Position numbers and translations under genes: made by a program
In this document: piece after piece, positions 13,364 through 22,431 of the stretch
Position numbering within the stretch: the stretch's first letter is position 1
Layout of the letters: each line of letters starts with the position of its first letter
Assembly: GCA_000333235.1 (NCBI GenBank)
Contig: CAPN01000049.1
Location: 1-41,705, forward strand
Direction of reading: 5' to 3'
Source: Pseudoalteromonas luteoviolacea B = ATCC 29581
GTDB lineage: Bacteria; Pseudomonadota; Gammaproteobacteria; Enterobacterales; Alteromonadaceae
Length of the DNA: 41,705 nucleotides
The notes under the pieces: model-generated
Told to the model about the DNA's origin: nothing
Database searches by the model: none
The model's input: only the letters and a program-made list of their open reading frames with translations

Positions 13364-14065
13364 TTATACTTGTGCGTTTAGTGTATTTTGGTCAACAGAA
13401 ACACCTGCGCCCATAGTCGTAGAAATAGTTACTTTCTTGATGAAAGTACCTTTTGCTTGAGCAGGCTTAGCCTTCTTAAGCGCAACTAATAGAGACTCAA
13501 GGTTTTGTTGAAGTTGTTCAGCAGTGAAGTTAACTTTACCGATCGTAGTATGGATAATACCATTCTTGTCGTTACGGTAACGAACCTGACCCGCTTTCGC
13601 GTTTTTAACTGCTTCAGCAACGTTTGGCGTTACAGTGCCAGTCTTAGGGTTTGGCATAAGACCACGTGGACCTAAGATTTGACCTAGTTGACCAACAACA
13701 CGCATTGCATCTGGAGAAGCAACGACTACGTCGAAGTTCATTTCGCCTTTCTTAACAAGTTCTGCAAGGTCTTCCATACCAACAAGGTCTGCACCTGCTG
13801 CTTTCGCTGCATCTGCATTAGCGCCTTGAGTGAATACAGCTACGCGAACTTCACGGCCAGTACCGTTAGGAAGAACAGTTGCACCACGTACGTTTTGGTC
13901 TGATTTACGAGCATCAATGCCAAGGTTAACAGCAACGTCAACACTTTCAACGAATTTAGCTGTTGCTAGTTCTTTAAGAAGAGCTACCGCTTCGTTGATT
14001 TCGTAATCTTTAGTCGCATCCACTTTTTCGCGGATTGTGCGCATACGCTTAGTTAATTTAGCCAT
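13364..14065 (-). CDS. rplA: 50S ribosomal protein L1
   Basis: L1 forms the mobile L1 stalk that moves deacylated tRNA to the E site; free L1 represses the L11 operon. The 233-residue product starts [16 protein letters not shown] and contains the signature [22 protein letters not shown]. Length is normal. It begins 4 bases after the rplK stop, so the two are translationally coupled, as expected for L1-mediated feedback through the rplK leader. Confidence 0.97.
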   Translation of the reverse strand: MAKLTKRMRTIREKVDATKDYEINEAVALLKELATAKFVESVDVAVNLGIDARKSDQNVRGATVLPNGTGREVRVAVFTQGANADAAKAAGADLVGMEDLAELVKKGEMNFDVVVASPDAMRVVGQLGQILGPRGLMPNPKTGTVTPNVAEAVKNAKAGQVRYRNDKNGIIHTTIGKVNFTAEQLQQNLESLLVALKKAKPAQAKGTFIKKVTISTTMGAGVSVDQNTLNAQV

Positions 14066-14069
14066 TCTA

Positions 14070-14498
14070 TTAGTCCTCTACGTTCAAGCCCATTGCACGC
14101 GCAGAACCTGCGATCGTACGTACCGCTGCGTCAAGATCCGCAGCTGTTAGATCTGGACGTTTAGTTTCCACGATCTCTTCAAGTTGAGCACGAGTAACTG
14201 TACCCACTTTTTCAGTGTTTGGACGCTTAGAACCAGACTTGATACCAGCTGCCTTCTTAAGAAGGTAAGACGCTGGAGGAGTCTTCATTGTGAACGTAAA
14301 TGAACGGTCGCTGTAAACTTCAATTACAACTGGAACCGGAGCACCTTTCTCAACACCTTCTGTACGTGCGTTGAACGCTTTACAGAATTCCATGATGTTA
14401 ACACCACGTTGACCTAGTGCAGGACCTACTGGTGGACTTGGGTTAGCCATACCAGCGGCAACTTGTAGCTTGATAATAGCTTCAACTTTCTTAGCCAT
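14070..14498 (-). CDS. rplK: 50S ribosomal protein L11
   Basis: L11 binds the GTPase-associated region of 23S rRNA and is needed for RelA activation and thiostrepton sensitivity. The 142-residue product starts [20 protein letters not shown] with the proline-rich linker [20 protein letters not shown]. It ends with the rRNA-binding C-terminal domain ([21 protein letters not shown] segment). The ribosome binding site is ATGAGGTATTATC before ATG. It is the first gene of the rplKA pair and follows the nusG terminator, so it must have its own promoter in 14499-14610. Confidence 0.97.
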   Translation of the reverse strand: MAKKVEAIIKLQVAAGMANPSPPVGPALGQRGVNIMEFCKAFNARTEGVEKGAPVPVVIEVYSDRSFTFTMKTPPASYLLKKAAGIKSGSKRPNTEKVGTVTRAQLEEIVETKRPDLTAADLDAAVRTIAGSARAMGLNVED

Positions 14499-14610
14499 GA
14501 TAATACCTCATTTGGTGGGTCTTAGCCTCGTGCGCGCGAGGACGCGTACTCTAACGGCTTCCCATTTCATTAAAATCAACTTTTTACGTGCGAGACACGC
14601 TCTAACACTA
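14499..14610 (-). promoter_or_regulatory. rplK leader, possible L1 feedback site
   Basis: Between the nusG terminator and the rplK ATG the minus strand contains a hairpin CCTCG-CGCGCA-CGAGG (14526-14541), then ACCCACCAAATGAGGTATTA before the start. In E. coli L1 binds the rplK leader here to repress rplKA. Position and a GC-rich hairpin support the same role, but I could not match the exact L1 motif, so this is an inference. Confidence 0.4.
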
Positions 14611-14646
14611 AAAAGGCCGCTGATTATAAGTTAATCAGCGGCCTTT
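14611..14646 (-). terminator. Rho-independent terminator after nusG
   Basis: A 16-base perfect stem with a 4-5 base loop, containing GGCCGCTGATTA / TAATCAGCGGCC and flanked by AAAA and TTTT, lies 25 bases after the nusG stop on the minus strand. It separates secE-nusG from rplKA. The symmetry means it could work on either strand, but there is no converging plus-strand gene. Confidence 0.9.
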
Positions 14647-14671
14647 TGCAATCGTCTAATTCAGTGTCGAA

Positions 14672-15229
14672 TTATTTATCTTGTTCAACTTGACCAAATT
14701 CAAGTTCAACTGGCGTAGAACGACCGAAAATCAATACCGATACTTTCACGCGGCTCTTTTCATAGTCAACTTCTTCAACCACACCACTGAAATCAGCAAA
14801 TGGACCATCAATAACACGAACCACTTCACCAGGCTCATACATTTTCGCAGGCTTAGGTGCATTAATGTTTTCTTGTAGACGGTTAAGGATACGATCCGCT
14901 TCTTTTTTGCTGATCGGAGCTGGTCTGTCTGATGTACCACCGACAAATCCCATTACGCGAGGCGTGTTATTCACCAAGTGCCATGATTTGTCGTTCATTT
15001 CCATTTCGACAAGCACATAACCTGGGAAAAATTTGCGCTCTGACTTACGCTTTTGGCCAGCACGCATTTCAACAACTTCTTCTGTTGGTACTAAGATTTC
15101 ACCAAAGTACTCTTCCAATCCCTCGATTCTGATGTGCTCAATAATCGTTTGAGCAACACGCTTTTCGAAACCAGAAAACGCTTGGATTACGTACCAGCGC
15201 AATTTTCTTTCTTTATTTTCTTCCGACAT
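14672..15229 (-). CDS. nusG: Transcription termination/antitermination protein NusG
   Basis: NusG binds the beta' clamp helices, suppresses pausing, and links RNA polymerase to Rho or to ribosomal S10. The 185-residue product has the NGN domain ([19 protein letters not shown] near residue 11, [14 protein letters not shown] near residue 68) and the C-terminal KOW domain ([20 protein letters not shown] near residue 130). Length is as in E. coli. It starts 4 bases after the secE stop and ends just before a strong terminator, so secE-nusG is a two-gene unit, probably led by tRNA-Trp. Confidence 0.97.
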   Translation of the reverse strand: MSEENKERKLRWYVIQAFSGFEKRVAQTIIEHIRIEGLEEYFGEILVPTEEVVEMRAGQKRKSERKFFPGYVLVEMEMNDKSWHLVNNTPRVMGFVGGTSDRPAPISKKEADRILNRLQENINAPKPAKMYEPGEVVRVIDGPFADFSGVVEEVDYEKSRVKVSVLIFGRSTPVELEFGQVEQDK

Positions 15230-15233
15230 GGGA

Positions 15234-15614
15234 TTAGATCTCCACTCCAGTTAAAAAGCCAACAACACGGAATAAAATGCCGTCTAATCCCCAAAGAATT
15301 AACGCCATTACGACTGTCGCGATCATAACAATAAACGTTGTGTGCATCGTTTCTTGACGCGTTGGCCAAACTACTTTGCGCACTTCAATGCGTGCTTCTT
15401 TCGCAAACGCTATGAACGTTCTACCTTTTTCAGTCGTTGCTGCAACACCTAGCGCTGCACCAATCGCTACAACTACACCGACAGCACGTACAAGTACCGA
15501 TAACTCAGTGTACATGTAGTTTCCAACAACCGCGCCAGTTAGCAATACCAAAGCTACTAGCCATTTTACCGTGTCCATCGAGCTAGACGGAGTTTCTACA
15601 TTCGTGCTCATCAT
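15234..15614 (-). CDS. secE: Preprotein translocase subunit SecE
   Basis: SecE clamps the SecY channel in the inner membrane and is essential for Sec-dependent secretion. The 126-residue product has the three membrane segments of the enterobacterial form (about residues 18-37, 41-59 and 92-112). The conserved cytoplasmic amphipathic helix [19 protein letters not shown] lies before the last one. Two consecutive ATG codons (15614 and 15611) are possible starts; AAGG lies 6 or 9 bases upstream, so the choice is open. It follows tRNA-Trp by about 140 bases on the same strand. Confidence 0.95.
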   Translation of the reverse strand: MMSTNVETPSSSMDTVKWLVALVLLTGAVVGNYMYTELSVLVRAVGVVVAIGAALGVAATTEKGRTFIAFAKEARIEVRKVVWPTRQETMHTTFIVMIATVVMALILWGLDGILFRVVGFLTGVEI

Positions 15615-15751
15615 TTTTTTACCTTAAGTACAGACACAACAACCCTGCACGCGGCAAGGTAAGTCATTCAATCCAAATTTATAAATATGTCTTTTATTTG
15701 AAAATTCAAATGCTATCTATTTTAGATTTGGACTGTTTCTTAAAAGTTAAG

Positions 15752-15828
15752 TGGCAGGGGCGGCAGGACTCGAACCCGCAACCATCGGTTTTGGAGACCG
15801 CTGTTCTACCAATTGGAACTACGCCCCT
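15752..15828 (-). tRNA. tRNA-Trp (anticodon CCA)
   Basis: The minus-strand sequence folds as a cloverleaf: acceptor AGGGGCG/CGCCCCT, D arm GTTC..GAAC, anticodon loop CTCCAAA with anticodon CCA, T arm GCGGG-TTCGAGT-CCTGC, discriminator G and an encoded CCA tail. The first anticodon-stem pair looks mismatched (G against A). It has its own promoter (15844-15871) and lies upstream of secE, a common gammaproteobacterial position, but the tuf copy often found between tRNA genes and secE is absent. Confidence 0.95.
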
Positions 15829-15843
15829 GCAAAGTGGATGCTC

Positions 15844-15871
15844 ATTATACTGACACTCATTCTTAAAACAA
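15844..15871 (-). promoter_or_regulatory. Sigma70 promoter for tRNA-Trp (and possibly secE-nusG)
   Basis: On the minus strand TTGTTT (15866-15871) and a consensus TATAAT (15844-15849) are spaced by 16 bases. The -10 box lies about 16 bases before the mature tRNA 5' end. It is followed by GAGCATCC, with no GC-rich stringent discriminator evident. Confidence 0.75.
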
Positions 15872-15999
15872 GAGGAAAACCGACCTAGATGCTCAATTTA
15901 TAGGTATTTTTAGTTCTTTCGGAATCAAACAAAACTCTGTTGGGCATGCGCAACCTCATAAATGACAAGTTTTCCGCCCGGCGTTGCATAACGGCGCTT

Positions 16000-16527
16000 T
16001 TATTGGCTTATTTCGATTAAGCCATCTTTACCAAAATAATCACAAATAACCCATATCCGTTCAAAGGGTTGATAAGGAGGCACGCTCAATTGCGATAATA
16101 CACGCGTCAAATCTTCGCGATGCCACATCGCACTTGCATTTCTTATCACTAACCACACTCGCTCTGATGTATAACGCTTCTGATATTTTTGCTTTAATAA
16201 CCGACCGAGTGCTGTATGTAAATGCTCGCTAACTGGGGTTAACGCCATCATTGCCAATTCGCGCTGTGTTTCAATTGACAGCGCCCGCCCTAATACTGCC
16301 ATTGCTTCAGCTTCACTGGCATATAAATGAGCTATTTCAAGGTCCAATTTGGTTTCACCAAGGTAACAACTCACATCGGGTTTAGAAGGTATGTTATGCC
16401 AAATATGCCGCATCGGAATGTCATATTGCTTTTCATATAATTTCATAAATAGTTTTGCAGCATCGTGTTCCAAAGCCACTTTTTCTTTTTCGCTTTCTCG
16501 CGTTTCTGGTGCCATGTTAAAGCCCAT
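16000..16527 (-). CDS. Protein of unknown function, possible PD-(D/E)xK-like fold
   Basis: I do not recognise this family. The frame is open from a TTG at 16563. I take the first ATG (16527, 175 residues, MGFNMAPETRESEKEK), though neither start has a convincing ribosome binding site. The protein is soluble, with no signal peptide or membrane segment. Residues about 50-66 read PDVSCYLGETKLDLEIA, a spacing (PD, then D-x-E after a short beta hairpin) that resembles the core of PD-(D/E)xK nuclease-like folds; the C-terminus has alternating strand-like segments (RVWLVIRNAS, RIWVICDYFG). This resemblance is only suggestive. It is divergent from cysG and upstream of tRNA-Trp, and the context gives no function. 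Confidence 0.6.
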   Translation of the reverse strand: MGFNMAPETRESEKEKVALEHDAAKLFMKLYEKQYDIPMRHIWHNIPSKPDVSCYLGETKLDLEIAHLYASEAEAMAVLGRALSIETQRELAMMALTPVSEHLHTALGRLLKQKYQKRYTSERVWLVIRNASAMWHREDLTRVLSQLSVPPYQPFERIWVICDYFGKDGLIEISQ

Positions 16528-16747
16528 CGTTAGAATTTTTGTTTCCAAGCAAAGTGACGGCAAGGTAGCTAAACCCCAAGTACTTTATTAAAACAGCCGC
16601 TTTCTTTGTTGCAATATAATGCCCAGTCTGTTTGCTATATCTCTATGTATGGGTATATATCATAACGAATCTCTCTAAGAACAGCTATTATGCGAAATGC
16701 GGTTGCAAGTGTCTGTATCGTATGATTTCTTAAAGAAAAAAGGAAAG

Positions 16748-16762
16748 TAAGTGGGTCACTTA
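16748..16762. promoter_or_regulatory. 15-bp perfect inverted repeat upstream of cysG
   Basis: TAAGTG-GGT-CACTTA lies about 105 bases before the cysG start in the 340-base gap between the unknown gene and cysG. It is followed by AT-rich sequence (TATAACAAAAAGCTATATAG) that could hold a promoter. It may be an operator for the sulfur operon, but it does not match any CysB site rule I can apply. The gap also holds an AT-rich stretch near 16635-16670 (GTATGGGTATATATCATAAC) and no other gene. Confidence 0.35.
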
Positions 16763-16867
16763 TAACAAAAAGCTATATAGATTCCATTTTTATTATTTTT
16801 TGGCCATTACACGACATTATATTCTGTACACCTGAGCTAGAGTCTCAGTCGGCTAAGAGGAATTATC

Positions 16868-18319
16868 GTGCAGTACTTACCCATTTTTACAAAACTTGAA
16901 AACAAACCCGTGGTCATTATTGGCGGCGGTGAAGTTGCCGTTCGTAAGGCTCGCGCGATTTTGAAAGCCGGGGCTGCATTAACGATTGTAGCGCCTGAGT
17001 TTGATAAAAGCCTGACTAGCTTAGCCGACGAATACCCTATCAATTTTGTCCCAGCCTTTTTTGAACCAGATCATTTAACGGGTGCGATGTTGGTGATTGC
17101 CGCGACTGATAACGACCAGGTTAACGCTGAGGTTTTTGCCGCTGCAGAAGCCAAAAACATTTTTGTAAATGTGGTCGATGACCAGCCAAAATGCAGTTTC
17201 ATTTTTCCATCGATTGTTGATCGCAACCCTATTACCATTGCTATTTCCAGTGCAGGCACCGCTCCAGTACTTGCAAGACGTTTAAGAGAAAAGCTTGAAA
17301 CTTTGATCCCGCAACATATCGGTCCGCTAGCACAGCTAGTTGGTCAATTCCGCGACAAAGTAAAAGCGCGTTTTACTCACTTTGCAGATCGCAGGCAGTT
17401 TTGGGAGAGCGTGTTTGATTCTGCTGTCGTTAGCGAGATCCAATCGGGTAATCAAACGAATGCCGAAACGTTATTGGATTCGATGCTCAGTCAAAGCAAC
17501 GAGCCAGAAGGTGAAGTCTATTTAGTTGGTGCGGGACCTGGCGATCCCGAGTTATTGACCTTAAAAGCTTTGCAATTAATGCAACAAGCTGATGTGGTTG
17601 TGTATGATTATTTGGTGTCGGATGACATTATGGAATTGGTGCGCCGTGATGCTGAATTGATTTGCGTAGGAAAACGCATGGGTCATCACAGTGTACCACA
17701 AGAAGAGACCAATGCCCTGTTAGCGACCTTGGCCAAGTCAGGTAAAAAAGTATGCCGTATTAAAGGTGGCGATCCGTTTATTTATGGGCGTGGCGGTGAA
17801 GAAGTTCAAGAGCTTGCTCGTCAAAACGTGCGTTTTCAAATCGTACCGGGAATTACCGCAGCTGCAGGATGTAGCGCCTACGCAGGTATTCCACTAACAC
17901 ATCGTGACCATGCTCAAGCGATTCAGTTTGTAACAGGTCACTGTAAAAAAGACGGTCAAGAACTGGATTGGGAGTCCCTTGCGAAGCCAAATCAAACAGT
18001 CGCTGTATATATGGGTGTGGTAAAGTCACCTCACATTCAGGCTCAATTGATTAAATATGGTCGCGCAGAATCAACTCCTGTTGCTATTGTTGAGAATGGC
18101 ACCAGAAAAAACCAACGCGTCGTCACAACGACACTGGCAAATTTAGCAAGTGAGATTGAACAACATGCTATCCAGTCTCCGGCGCTGTTGATCATCGGGG
18201 AAGTAGCATCGCTTCACCAAGAATTAGCGTGGTTTGGTAAAACACAACAAACGTCGAGTTTTGCCCAACCCCTCACGCAAGTAGGCTTAACTGCCGACTT
18301 GCAACATAAAGAAATTTAA
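16868..18319 (+). CDS. cysG: Siroheme synthase (trifunctional CysG)
   Basis: CysG makes siroheme, the cofactor of sulfite and nitrite reductases, from uroporphyrinogen III. The N-terminal half (about residues 1-205) is the NAD-dependent precorrin-2 dehydrogenase/sirohydrochlorin ferrochelatase: MQYLPIFTKLENKPVVIIGG, with IIGGGEVAVRKA as the Rossmann loop and SSAGTAPVLARRLREKLE carrying the conserved serine. The C-terminal half is the SAM-dependent uroporphyrinogen methyltransferase (VYLVGAGPGDPELLTLKAL; GGDPFIYGRGGEE; GITAAAGCSAYAGIPLTHRD). Translation starts at GTG after AAGAGGAATTATC. At 483 residues it is about 25 longer than E. coli CysG, due to a tail after the methyltransferase. It leads the sulfate cluster; cysD follows after 24 bases. 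Confidence 0.96.
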   Translation: MQYLPIFTKLENKPVVIIGGGEVAVRKARAILKAGAALTIVAPEFDKSLTSLADEYPINFVPAFFEPDHLTGAMLVIAATDNDQVNAEVFAAAEAKNIFVNVVDDQPKCSFIFPSIVDRNPITIAISSAGTAPVLARRLREKLETLIPQHIGPLAQLVGQFRDKVKARFTHFADRRQFWESVFDSAVVSEIQSGNQTNAETLLDSMLSQSNEPEGEVYLVGAGPGDPELLTLKALQLMQQADVVVYDYLVSDDIMELVRRDAELICVGKRMGHHSVPQEETNALLATLAKSGKKVCRIKGGDPFIYGRGGEEVQELARQNVRFQIVPGITAAAGCSAYAGIPLTHRDHAQAIQFVTGHCKKDGQELDWESLAKPNQTVAVYMGVVKSPHIQAQLIKYGRAESTPVAIVENGTRKNQRVVTTTLANLASEIEQHAIQSPALLIIGEVASLHQELAWFGKTQQTSSFAQPLTQVGLTADLQHKEI

Positions 18320-18343
18320 TAGTTTGAAGTAGGATGACAAACC

Positions 18344-19243
18344 ATGGCTTTAACGCATCTTCAGCAACTTGAAGCTGAAAGTATCCGAATTATCCGTGAA
18401 GTCGCTGCAGAGTTTGAAAACCCAGTCATGTTGTATTCGATTGGTAAAGACTCTTCGGTGTTACTGCACCTCGCACGTAAGGCATTTTACCCAGGAAAAA
18501 TTCCTTTTCCTTTATTGCACGTCGATACCGATTGGAAATTTCGTGAAATGATTGAATTTCGTGATCGCCTTGCAAAAGAATATGGCTTTGATTTGCTTGT
18601 ACACAAAAACCCAGAAGGTATTGCAATGGGCATGAACCCATTCACCTTCGGTTCGGCCAAACATACCGACGTAATGAAAACGCAAGGTTTAAAGCAAGCA
18701 TTAAATAAATATGGTTTTGATGCGGCTTTTGGTGGTGCACGTCGTGACGAAGAAAAATCACGTGCAAAAGAGCGCGTGTACTCGTTCCGTGATAAACACC
18801 ATCGTTGGGATCCTAAAAACCAGCGTCCTGAACTTTGGAATAACTACAATAGCCAAATCAATCCAGGTGAGAGCATTCGCGTTTTCCCACTTTCTAACTG
18901 GACTGAACTGGATGTATGGCAGTACATCTATCAAGAAGGCATTGAAATCGTGCCTCTTTATTTATCCAAGCCTCGCCCTGTGGTTAAACGTAATGGCACG
19001 CTTATCATGGTTGATGATGAACGTATGCCGCTTGAAGAAGGCGAAGTGCCGGAAATGAAATCCGTACGATTCCGTACGCTTGGTTGTTATCCGCTTACGG
19101 GTGCGGTTGAATCAACCGCAGACACCTTAACGGGGATTATTGAAGAAATGTTGTTGTCGACGTCGTCTGAACGTGAGGGTCGAGTAATTGACCACGATTC
19201 ATCAGGGTCAATGGAAAAGAAAAAGCGTGAGGGGTATTTCTAA
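18344..19243 (+). CDS. cysD: Sulfate adenylyltransferase subunit 2
   Basis: CysD catalyses formation of adenylyl sulfate (APS) from sulfate and ATP, driven by the GTPase partner CysN. The 299-residue product has the PP-loop [15 protein letters not shown] near residue 32 and the family blocks [36 protein letters not shown] and [15 protein letters not shown]. It ends with [25 protein letters not shown] sequence as in E. coli. The ribosome binding site is AGGATGACAAACC. The stop TAA and the cysN ATG share one base (TAATG), so the two subunits are translationally coupled. Confidence 0.97.
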   Translation: MALTHLQQLEAESIRIIREVAAEFENPVMLYSIGKDSSVLLHLARKAFYPGKIPFPLLHVDTDWKFREMIEFRDRLAKEYGFDLLVHKNPEGIAMGMNPFTFGSAKHTDVMKTQGLKQALNKYGFDAAFGGARRDEEKSRAKERVYSFRDKHHRWDPKNQRPELWNNYNSQINPGESIRVFPLSNWTELDVWQYIYQEGIEIVPLYLSKPRPVVKRNGTLIMVDDERMPLEEGEVPEMKSVRFRTLGCYPLTGAVESTADTLTGIIEEMLLSTSSEREGRVIDHDSSGSMEKKKREGYF

Positions 19244-20658
19244 TGTCTACTGCCGTTGAAGTTAAAGAACTAGGTATTGAAGCGTATTTATCGCGTCAAC
19301 AAAGTAAAAGTCTATTGCGTATGATGACATGTGGCAGTGTAGATGATGGTAAATCGACCCTGATCGGCCGCCTTTTGCACGATAGCCACCAAATTTATGA
19401 AGACCAACTCGCTGCGCTTCACCGCGACAACGAAAAAGTTGGTAATGCAGGTGAAGATCTCGACTTAGCATTGCTTGTAGATGGTCTCCAAGCAGAGCGT
19501 GAACAAGGCATCACGATTGATGTTGCATATCGTTATTTCTCGACGGCGAAACGCAAATTCATCATTGCAGATACCCCAGGACATGAACAATACACCCGTA
19601 ACATGGTAACTGGAGCATCCACATCTGATCTTGCAATCCTGTTAGTCGATGCGCGTTATGGTGTTCAAGTGCAAACCAAACGCCACAGTTTTATTTGTGA
19701 TTCGTTAGGGATCTCTCAATTTGTTGTCGCGATCAATAAAATGGACGTGGTCAACTTTGACGAAGCCATTTATGAGAAAATTAAAGCTGATTATTTAAAG
19801 TTTGCTGCACAACTAAACGTTAAAAACATTAAATTTGTGCCGATCTCTGCGTTAAAAGGCGACAACGTAGTAACTCGTTCAGAGAAGACCCCCTATTACA
19901 CAGACAAACCATTGCTTGAACTATTAGAAGATTCGCCAGCTGCTGAAACCAATAATGACTTCGAAGCTCGTTTCCCTGTGCAGTACGTGAGTCGTCCAAA
20001 CCTCGATTTTCGTGGTTTCCAAGGCACACTGACTTCGGGCACGTTAAGTAAAGGTCAAGCAATCAAGGTTCTTCCTTCAGGCAAGCGCTCTACAATTGAA
20101 GATATTGTGACGTTTGATGGTAGCTTAGAACGGGCCGAAACAGGACAAGCAATCACCTTAACGTTAGCAGATGAAATTGACATTAGTCGTGGCGATGTAA
20201 TTGTACCTGCTGACTCAACCGCTGCAGTAAGTAATCAAATCCAAGCTAAATTAGTTTGGATGCACGATGCACCGCTTGTTGTTGGTAAAACCTACAATTT
20301 CAAACTTGCTAGCAAACGCACATCAGCGATTGTAAAACACATCGACTACACCATTGATGTGAACACATTAAGCCATGGTCAAGCCGATAAGCTTGAACTA
20401 AATGAAATTGCGATTGTTACCCTAGAGCTTACTGAAGCTATTTCGGTAGATTTGTACCGCAACAATCGTGAAATGGGCGCGTTTATTTTAATTGATCGCT
20501 TATCTAACCTAACCGTTGGTGCGGGCATGGTGGAAGGTGTGTTAGTTAGCAACGAACACTCAACCAATGAATTTAGTGACTTTGAGATCGAGTTCAATGC
20601 ACTAGTTCGCAAGCATTTCCCTCATTGGCAAGCGCTTGATATTAGTAAGTTAAAGTAA
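19243..20658 (+). CDS. cysN: Sulfate adenylyltransferase subunit 1 (GTPase)
   Basis: CysN is the EF-Tu-like GTPase that energises ATP sulfurylase CysD. The 471-residue product shows G1 GSVDDGKST (residues 31-39), the switch EREQGITIDVAYRYF, G3 DTPGHEQYTRNMVTG and G4 NKMD, followed by beta-barrel domains. Unlike CysNC fusions it ends without an APS kinase domain; the kinase is encoded separately as cysC two genes on. It overlaps cysD by one base and is followed after 33 bases by the permease gene. Confidence 0.97.
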   Translation: MSTAVEVKELGIEAYLSRQQSKSLLRMMTCGSVDDGKSTLIGRLLHDSHQIYEDQLAALHRDNEKVGNAGEDLDLALLVDGLQAEREQGITIDVAYRYFSTAKRKFIIADTPGHEQYTRNMVTGASTSDLAILLVDARYGVQVQTKRHSFICDSLGISQFVVAINKMDVVNFDEAIYEKIKADYLKFAAQLNVKNIKFVPISALKGDNVVTRSEKTPYYTDKPLLELLEDSPAAETNNDFEARFPVQYVSRPNLDFRGFQGTLTSGTLSKGQAIKVLPSGKRSTIEDIVTFDGSLERAETGQAITLTLADEIDISRGDVIVPADSTAAVSNQIQAKLVWMHDAPLVVGKTYNFKLASKRTSAIVKHIDYTIDVNTLSHGQADKLELNEIAIVTLELTEAISVDLYRNNREMGAFILIDRLSNLTVGAGMVEGVLVSNEHSTNEFSDFEIEFNALVRKHFPHWQALDISKLK

Positions 20659-20691
20659 GATCTAATTGCCTGTTTAGAGGAAAGTTTAACT

Positions 20692-22416
20692 ATGTTCGAA
20701 CAATGGGTCTTAACAGGCATTATGTTCGCGTTGGTCGGTTGCCTTTTTGGCAGCCGCATCAACCCAGCATGGATTTTTGTTGGCGCCATCACAACGGCAT
20801 ATCTTGCGGGCCTCATTGGCTTAGAAAGTATGCTCATCAACTATGCAAATTCGTCATTGATCACGTTGGTTTTACTGGTTCTCACGTCAATCGCAGTTGA
20901 AAAAACCACTTTAATTCAGCATTTTGCGAGAAGTCTTGGGAATGGCAGCTTGTTTCGTAGTATTTTAAAGCTCGGTTTATCGACCGCTACGTTGTCTTCT
21001 TTTACCAATAACACGGCTGTCGTTGCCTCTTTAATTGGCGCGGTAAAAGACAGTCAAAAGCACAGTCCGTCAAAACTATTACTTCCTTTGTCGTATACCG
21101 CGATTTTAGGCGGAACACTCACGCTTATCGGCACATCCACCAATTTAATTGTAAATGGTTTTGCCATCGAAGCTGGCATGCAGCCATTTGGCTTCTTTGA
21201 CTTTACCCTCATTGGTATTGCCGTGGTTATTGCGGGCTTAATTACGATTTTAATCACAGTAAAGTATTTGCCCGACAACGGGGTTAAAAGTCAGGAAGTT
21301 GTGCCATTTTACCTCGAAGGTAAAGTACAAGCTGGTTCAAAACTCATCGGCCGATCTGTCGAAGAAAATGGACTTCGCGATTTAAAATCCCTGTTCTTAG
21401 CAGAGATAATTCGTGGGGATCGCCGTATCAGTGCCGTCACGCCACAAGAGGAAATCCTCAAAGGTGATATTTTGTTGTTCGTTGGGGATATCCAATCAGT
21501 TCCTTTACTACAACGCTTCGACGGCTTGAAAGTCGTTCATGATAAACATGAAAAAGACGTCAATCATTTAGTAGAAGTGGTGGTTAGTCAATCTTCTAAA
21601 TATCTTGGTAAAACCATCAAAGAGATCCGTTTTCGAGAACAGTACCATGCTGCCGTAATTGCAATTCGTCGTGGCCACGATCGCTTACAAGGTGGGTTGG
21701 GCAAAGTCCAATTGCAAGCTGGCGATTCATTGATCTTGGCACCAAGTCCACAATTTTATGAATTGCCTAATTTAAAACGTGAATTCGTTTATATCTCTGG
21801 CGTTGATTTACAAACGCACTTAGCGCCGAAGCAATCTAATTTTGTCATGGCAAGTTTCTTGAGTGTGATCTCGCTGTCTATTTTTGAAGTGTTACCCTTA
21901 GTGAAGAGCTTATTAGTACTGTTGGTTGTGTATGTGCTGACAGGAATGGTAAAAATCCATGAAATAAAGCGTCGTTTCCCGCTTGAACTTTTAGCGGTGG
22001 TAGGCAGTGCAATCGGCCTTGCAAAACTAATGATAGATACAGGTCTAGCTTCGCAAATCAGTTCTGGATTATTTGCCTTATTAGGCGACTTAGGCCCTTA
22101 TGGAGCACTAATTGCTATTTTCTTTATGACATTACTGTTTACCGAAGTGATCACGAATAACGCCGCAGCGGCGTTATCATTCCCTATTGCCTACGCGTTA
22201 GCGGTAGGGTTTAATGTAAATCCGATGCCGTTTGTGATGGCCGTGGCATTTGGAGCATCCGCAAGTTTTATTTCACCATTTGGCTATCAAACCAATCTAA
22301 TGGTGTATAGCGCAGGAAATTACCGGCCACGAGATTACGTAGTGATGGGTTTGCCATTGTCACTTGTGTATTCTGCAACCGTGTTAACCATTCTTCCTCT
22401 TGTTTTTCCATTTTAA
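20692..22416 (+). CDS. SLC13-family permease with RCK_C (TrkA-C) domains, probable sulfate importer
   Basis: The 574-residue protein is an inner-membrane transporter of the SLC13/DASS type. An N-terminal block of hydrophobic segments (about residues 1-195) contains NNTAVVASLIG and the GTSTNLIVNG hairpin motif. A soluble middle part (about 205-375) resembles two RCK_C regulatory domains (each ending in a pattern like LKGDILLFVG and LQAGDSLILAP). The C-terminal membrane block has the second motif TEVITNNAAAALSFP and FISPFGYQTNLMVYSAG. The ribosome binding site is AGAGGAAAG. Its place between cysN and cysC makes sodium-coupled sulfate uptake the likely role; the substrate is inferred from context only. 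It would replace the CysTWA ABC importer, which is not in the window. Confidence 0.88.
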   Translation: MFEQWVLTGIMFALVGCLFGSRINPAWIFVGAITTAYLAGLIGLESMLINYANSSLITLVLLVLTSIAVEKTTLIQHFARSLGNGSLFRSILKLGLSTATLSSFTNNTAVVASLIGAVKDSQKHSPSKLLLPLSYTAILGGTLTLIGTSTNLIVNGFAIEAGMQPFGFFDFTLIGIAVVIAGLITILITVKYLPDNGVKSQEVVPFYLEGKVQAGSKLIGRSVEENGLRDLKSLFLAEIIRGDRRISAVTPQEEILKGDILLFVGDIQSVPLLQRFDGLKVVHDKHEKDVNHLVEVVVSQSSKYLGKTIKEIRFREQYHAAVIAIRRGHDRLQGGLGKVQLQAGDSLILAPSPQFYELPNLKREFVYISGVDLQTHLAPKQSNFVMASFLSVISLSIFEVLPLVKSLLVLLVVYVLTGMVKIHEIKRRFPLELLAVVGSAIGLAKLMIDTGLASQISSGLFALLGDLGPYGALIAIFFMTLLFTEVITNNAAAALSFPIAYALAVGFNVNPMPFVMAVAFGASASFISPFGYQTNLMVYSAGNYRPRDYVVMGLPLSLVYSATVLTILPLVFPF

Positions 22417-22431
22417 AAAGGCTTTGGCACA

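Noticed and set aside
15695..15712. Palindrome ATTTGAA-AA-TTCAAAT upstream of secE as an operator
   Set aside because: It is made of simple A/T-rich sequence, such repeats arise often by chance here, and no regulator of secE of this kind is known.
20000..20658. CysN-CysC fusion
   Set aside because: CysN stops normally at 20658 without a kinase domain; APS kinase is encoded separately at 22432-23028.
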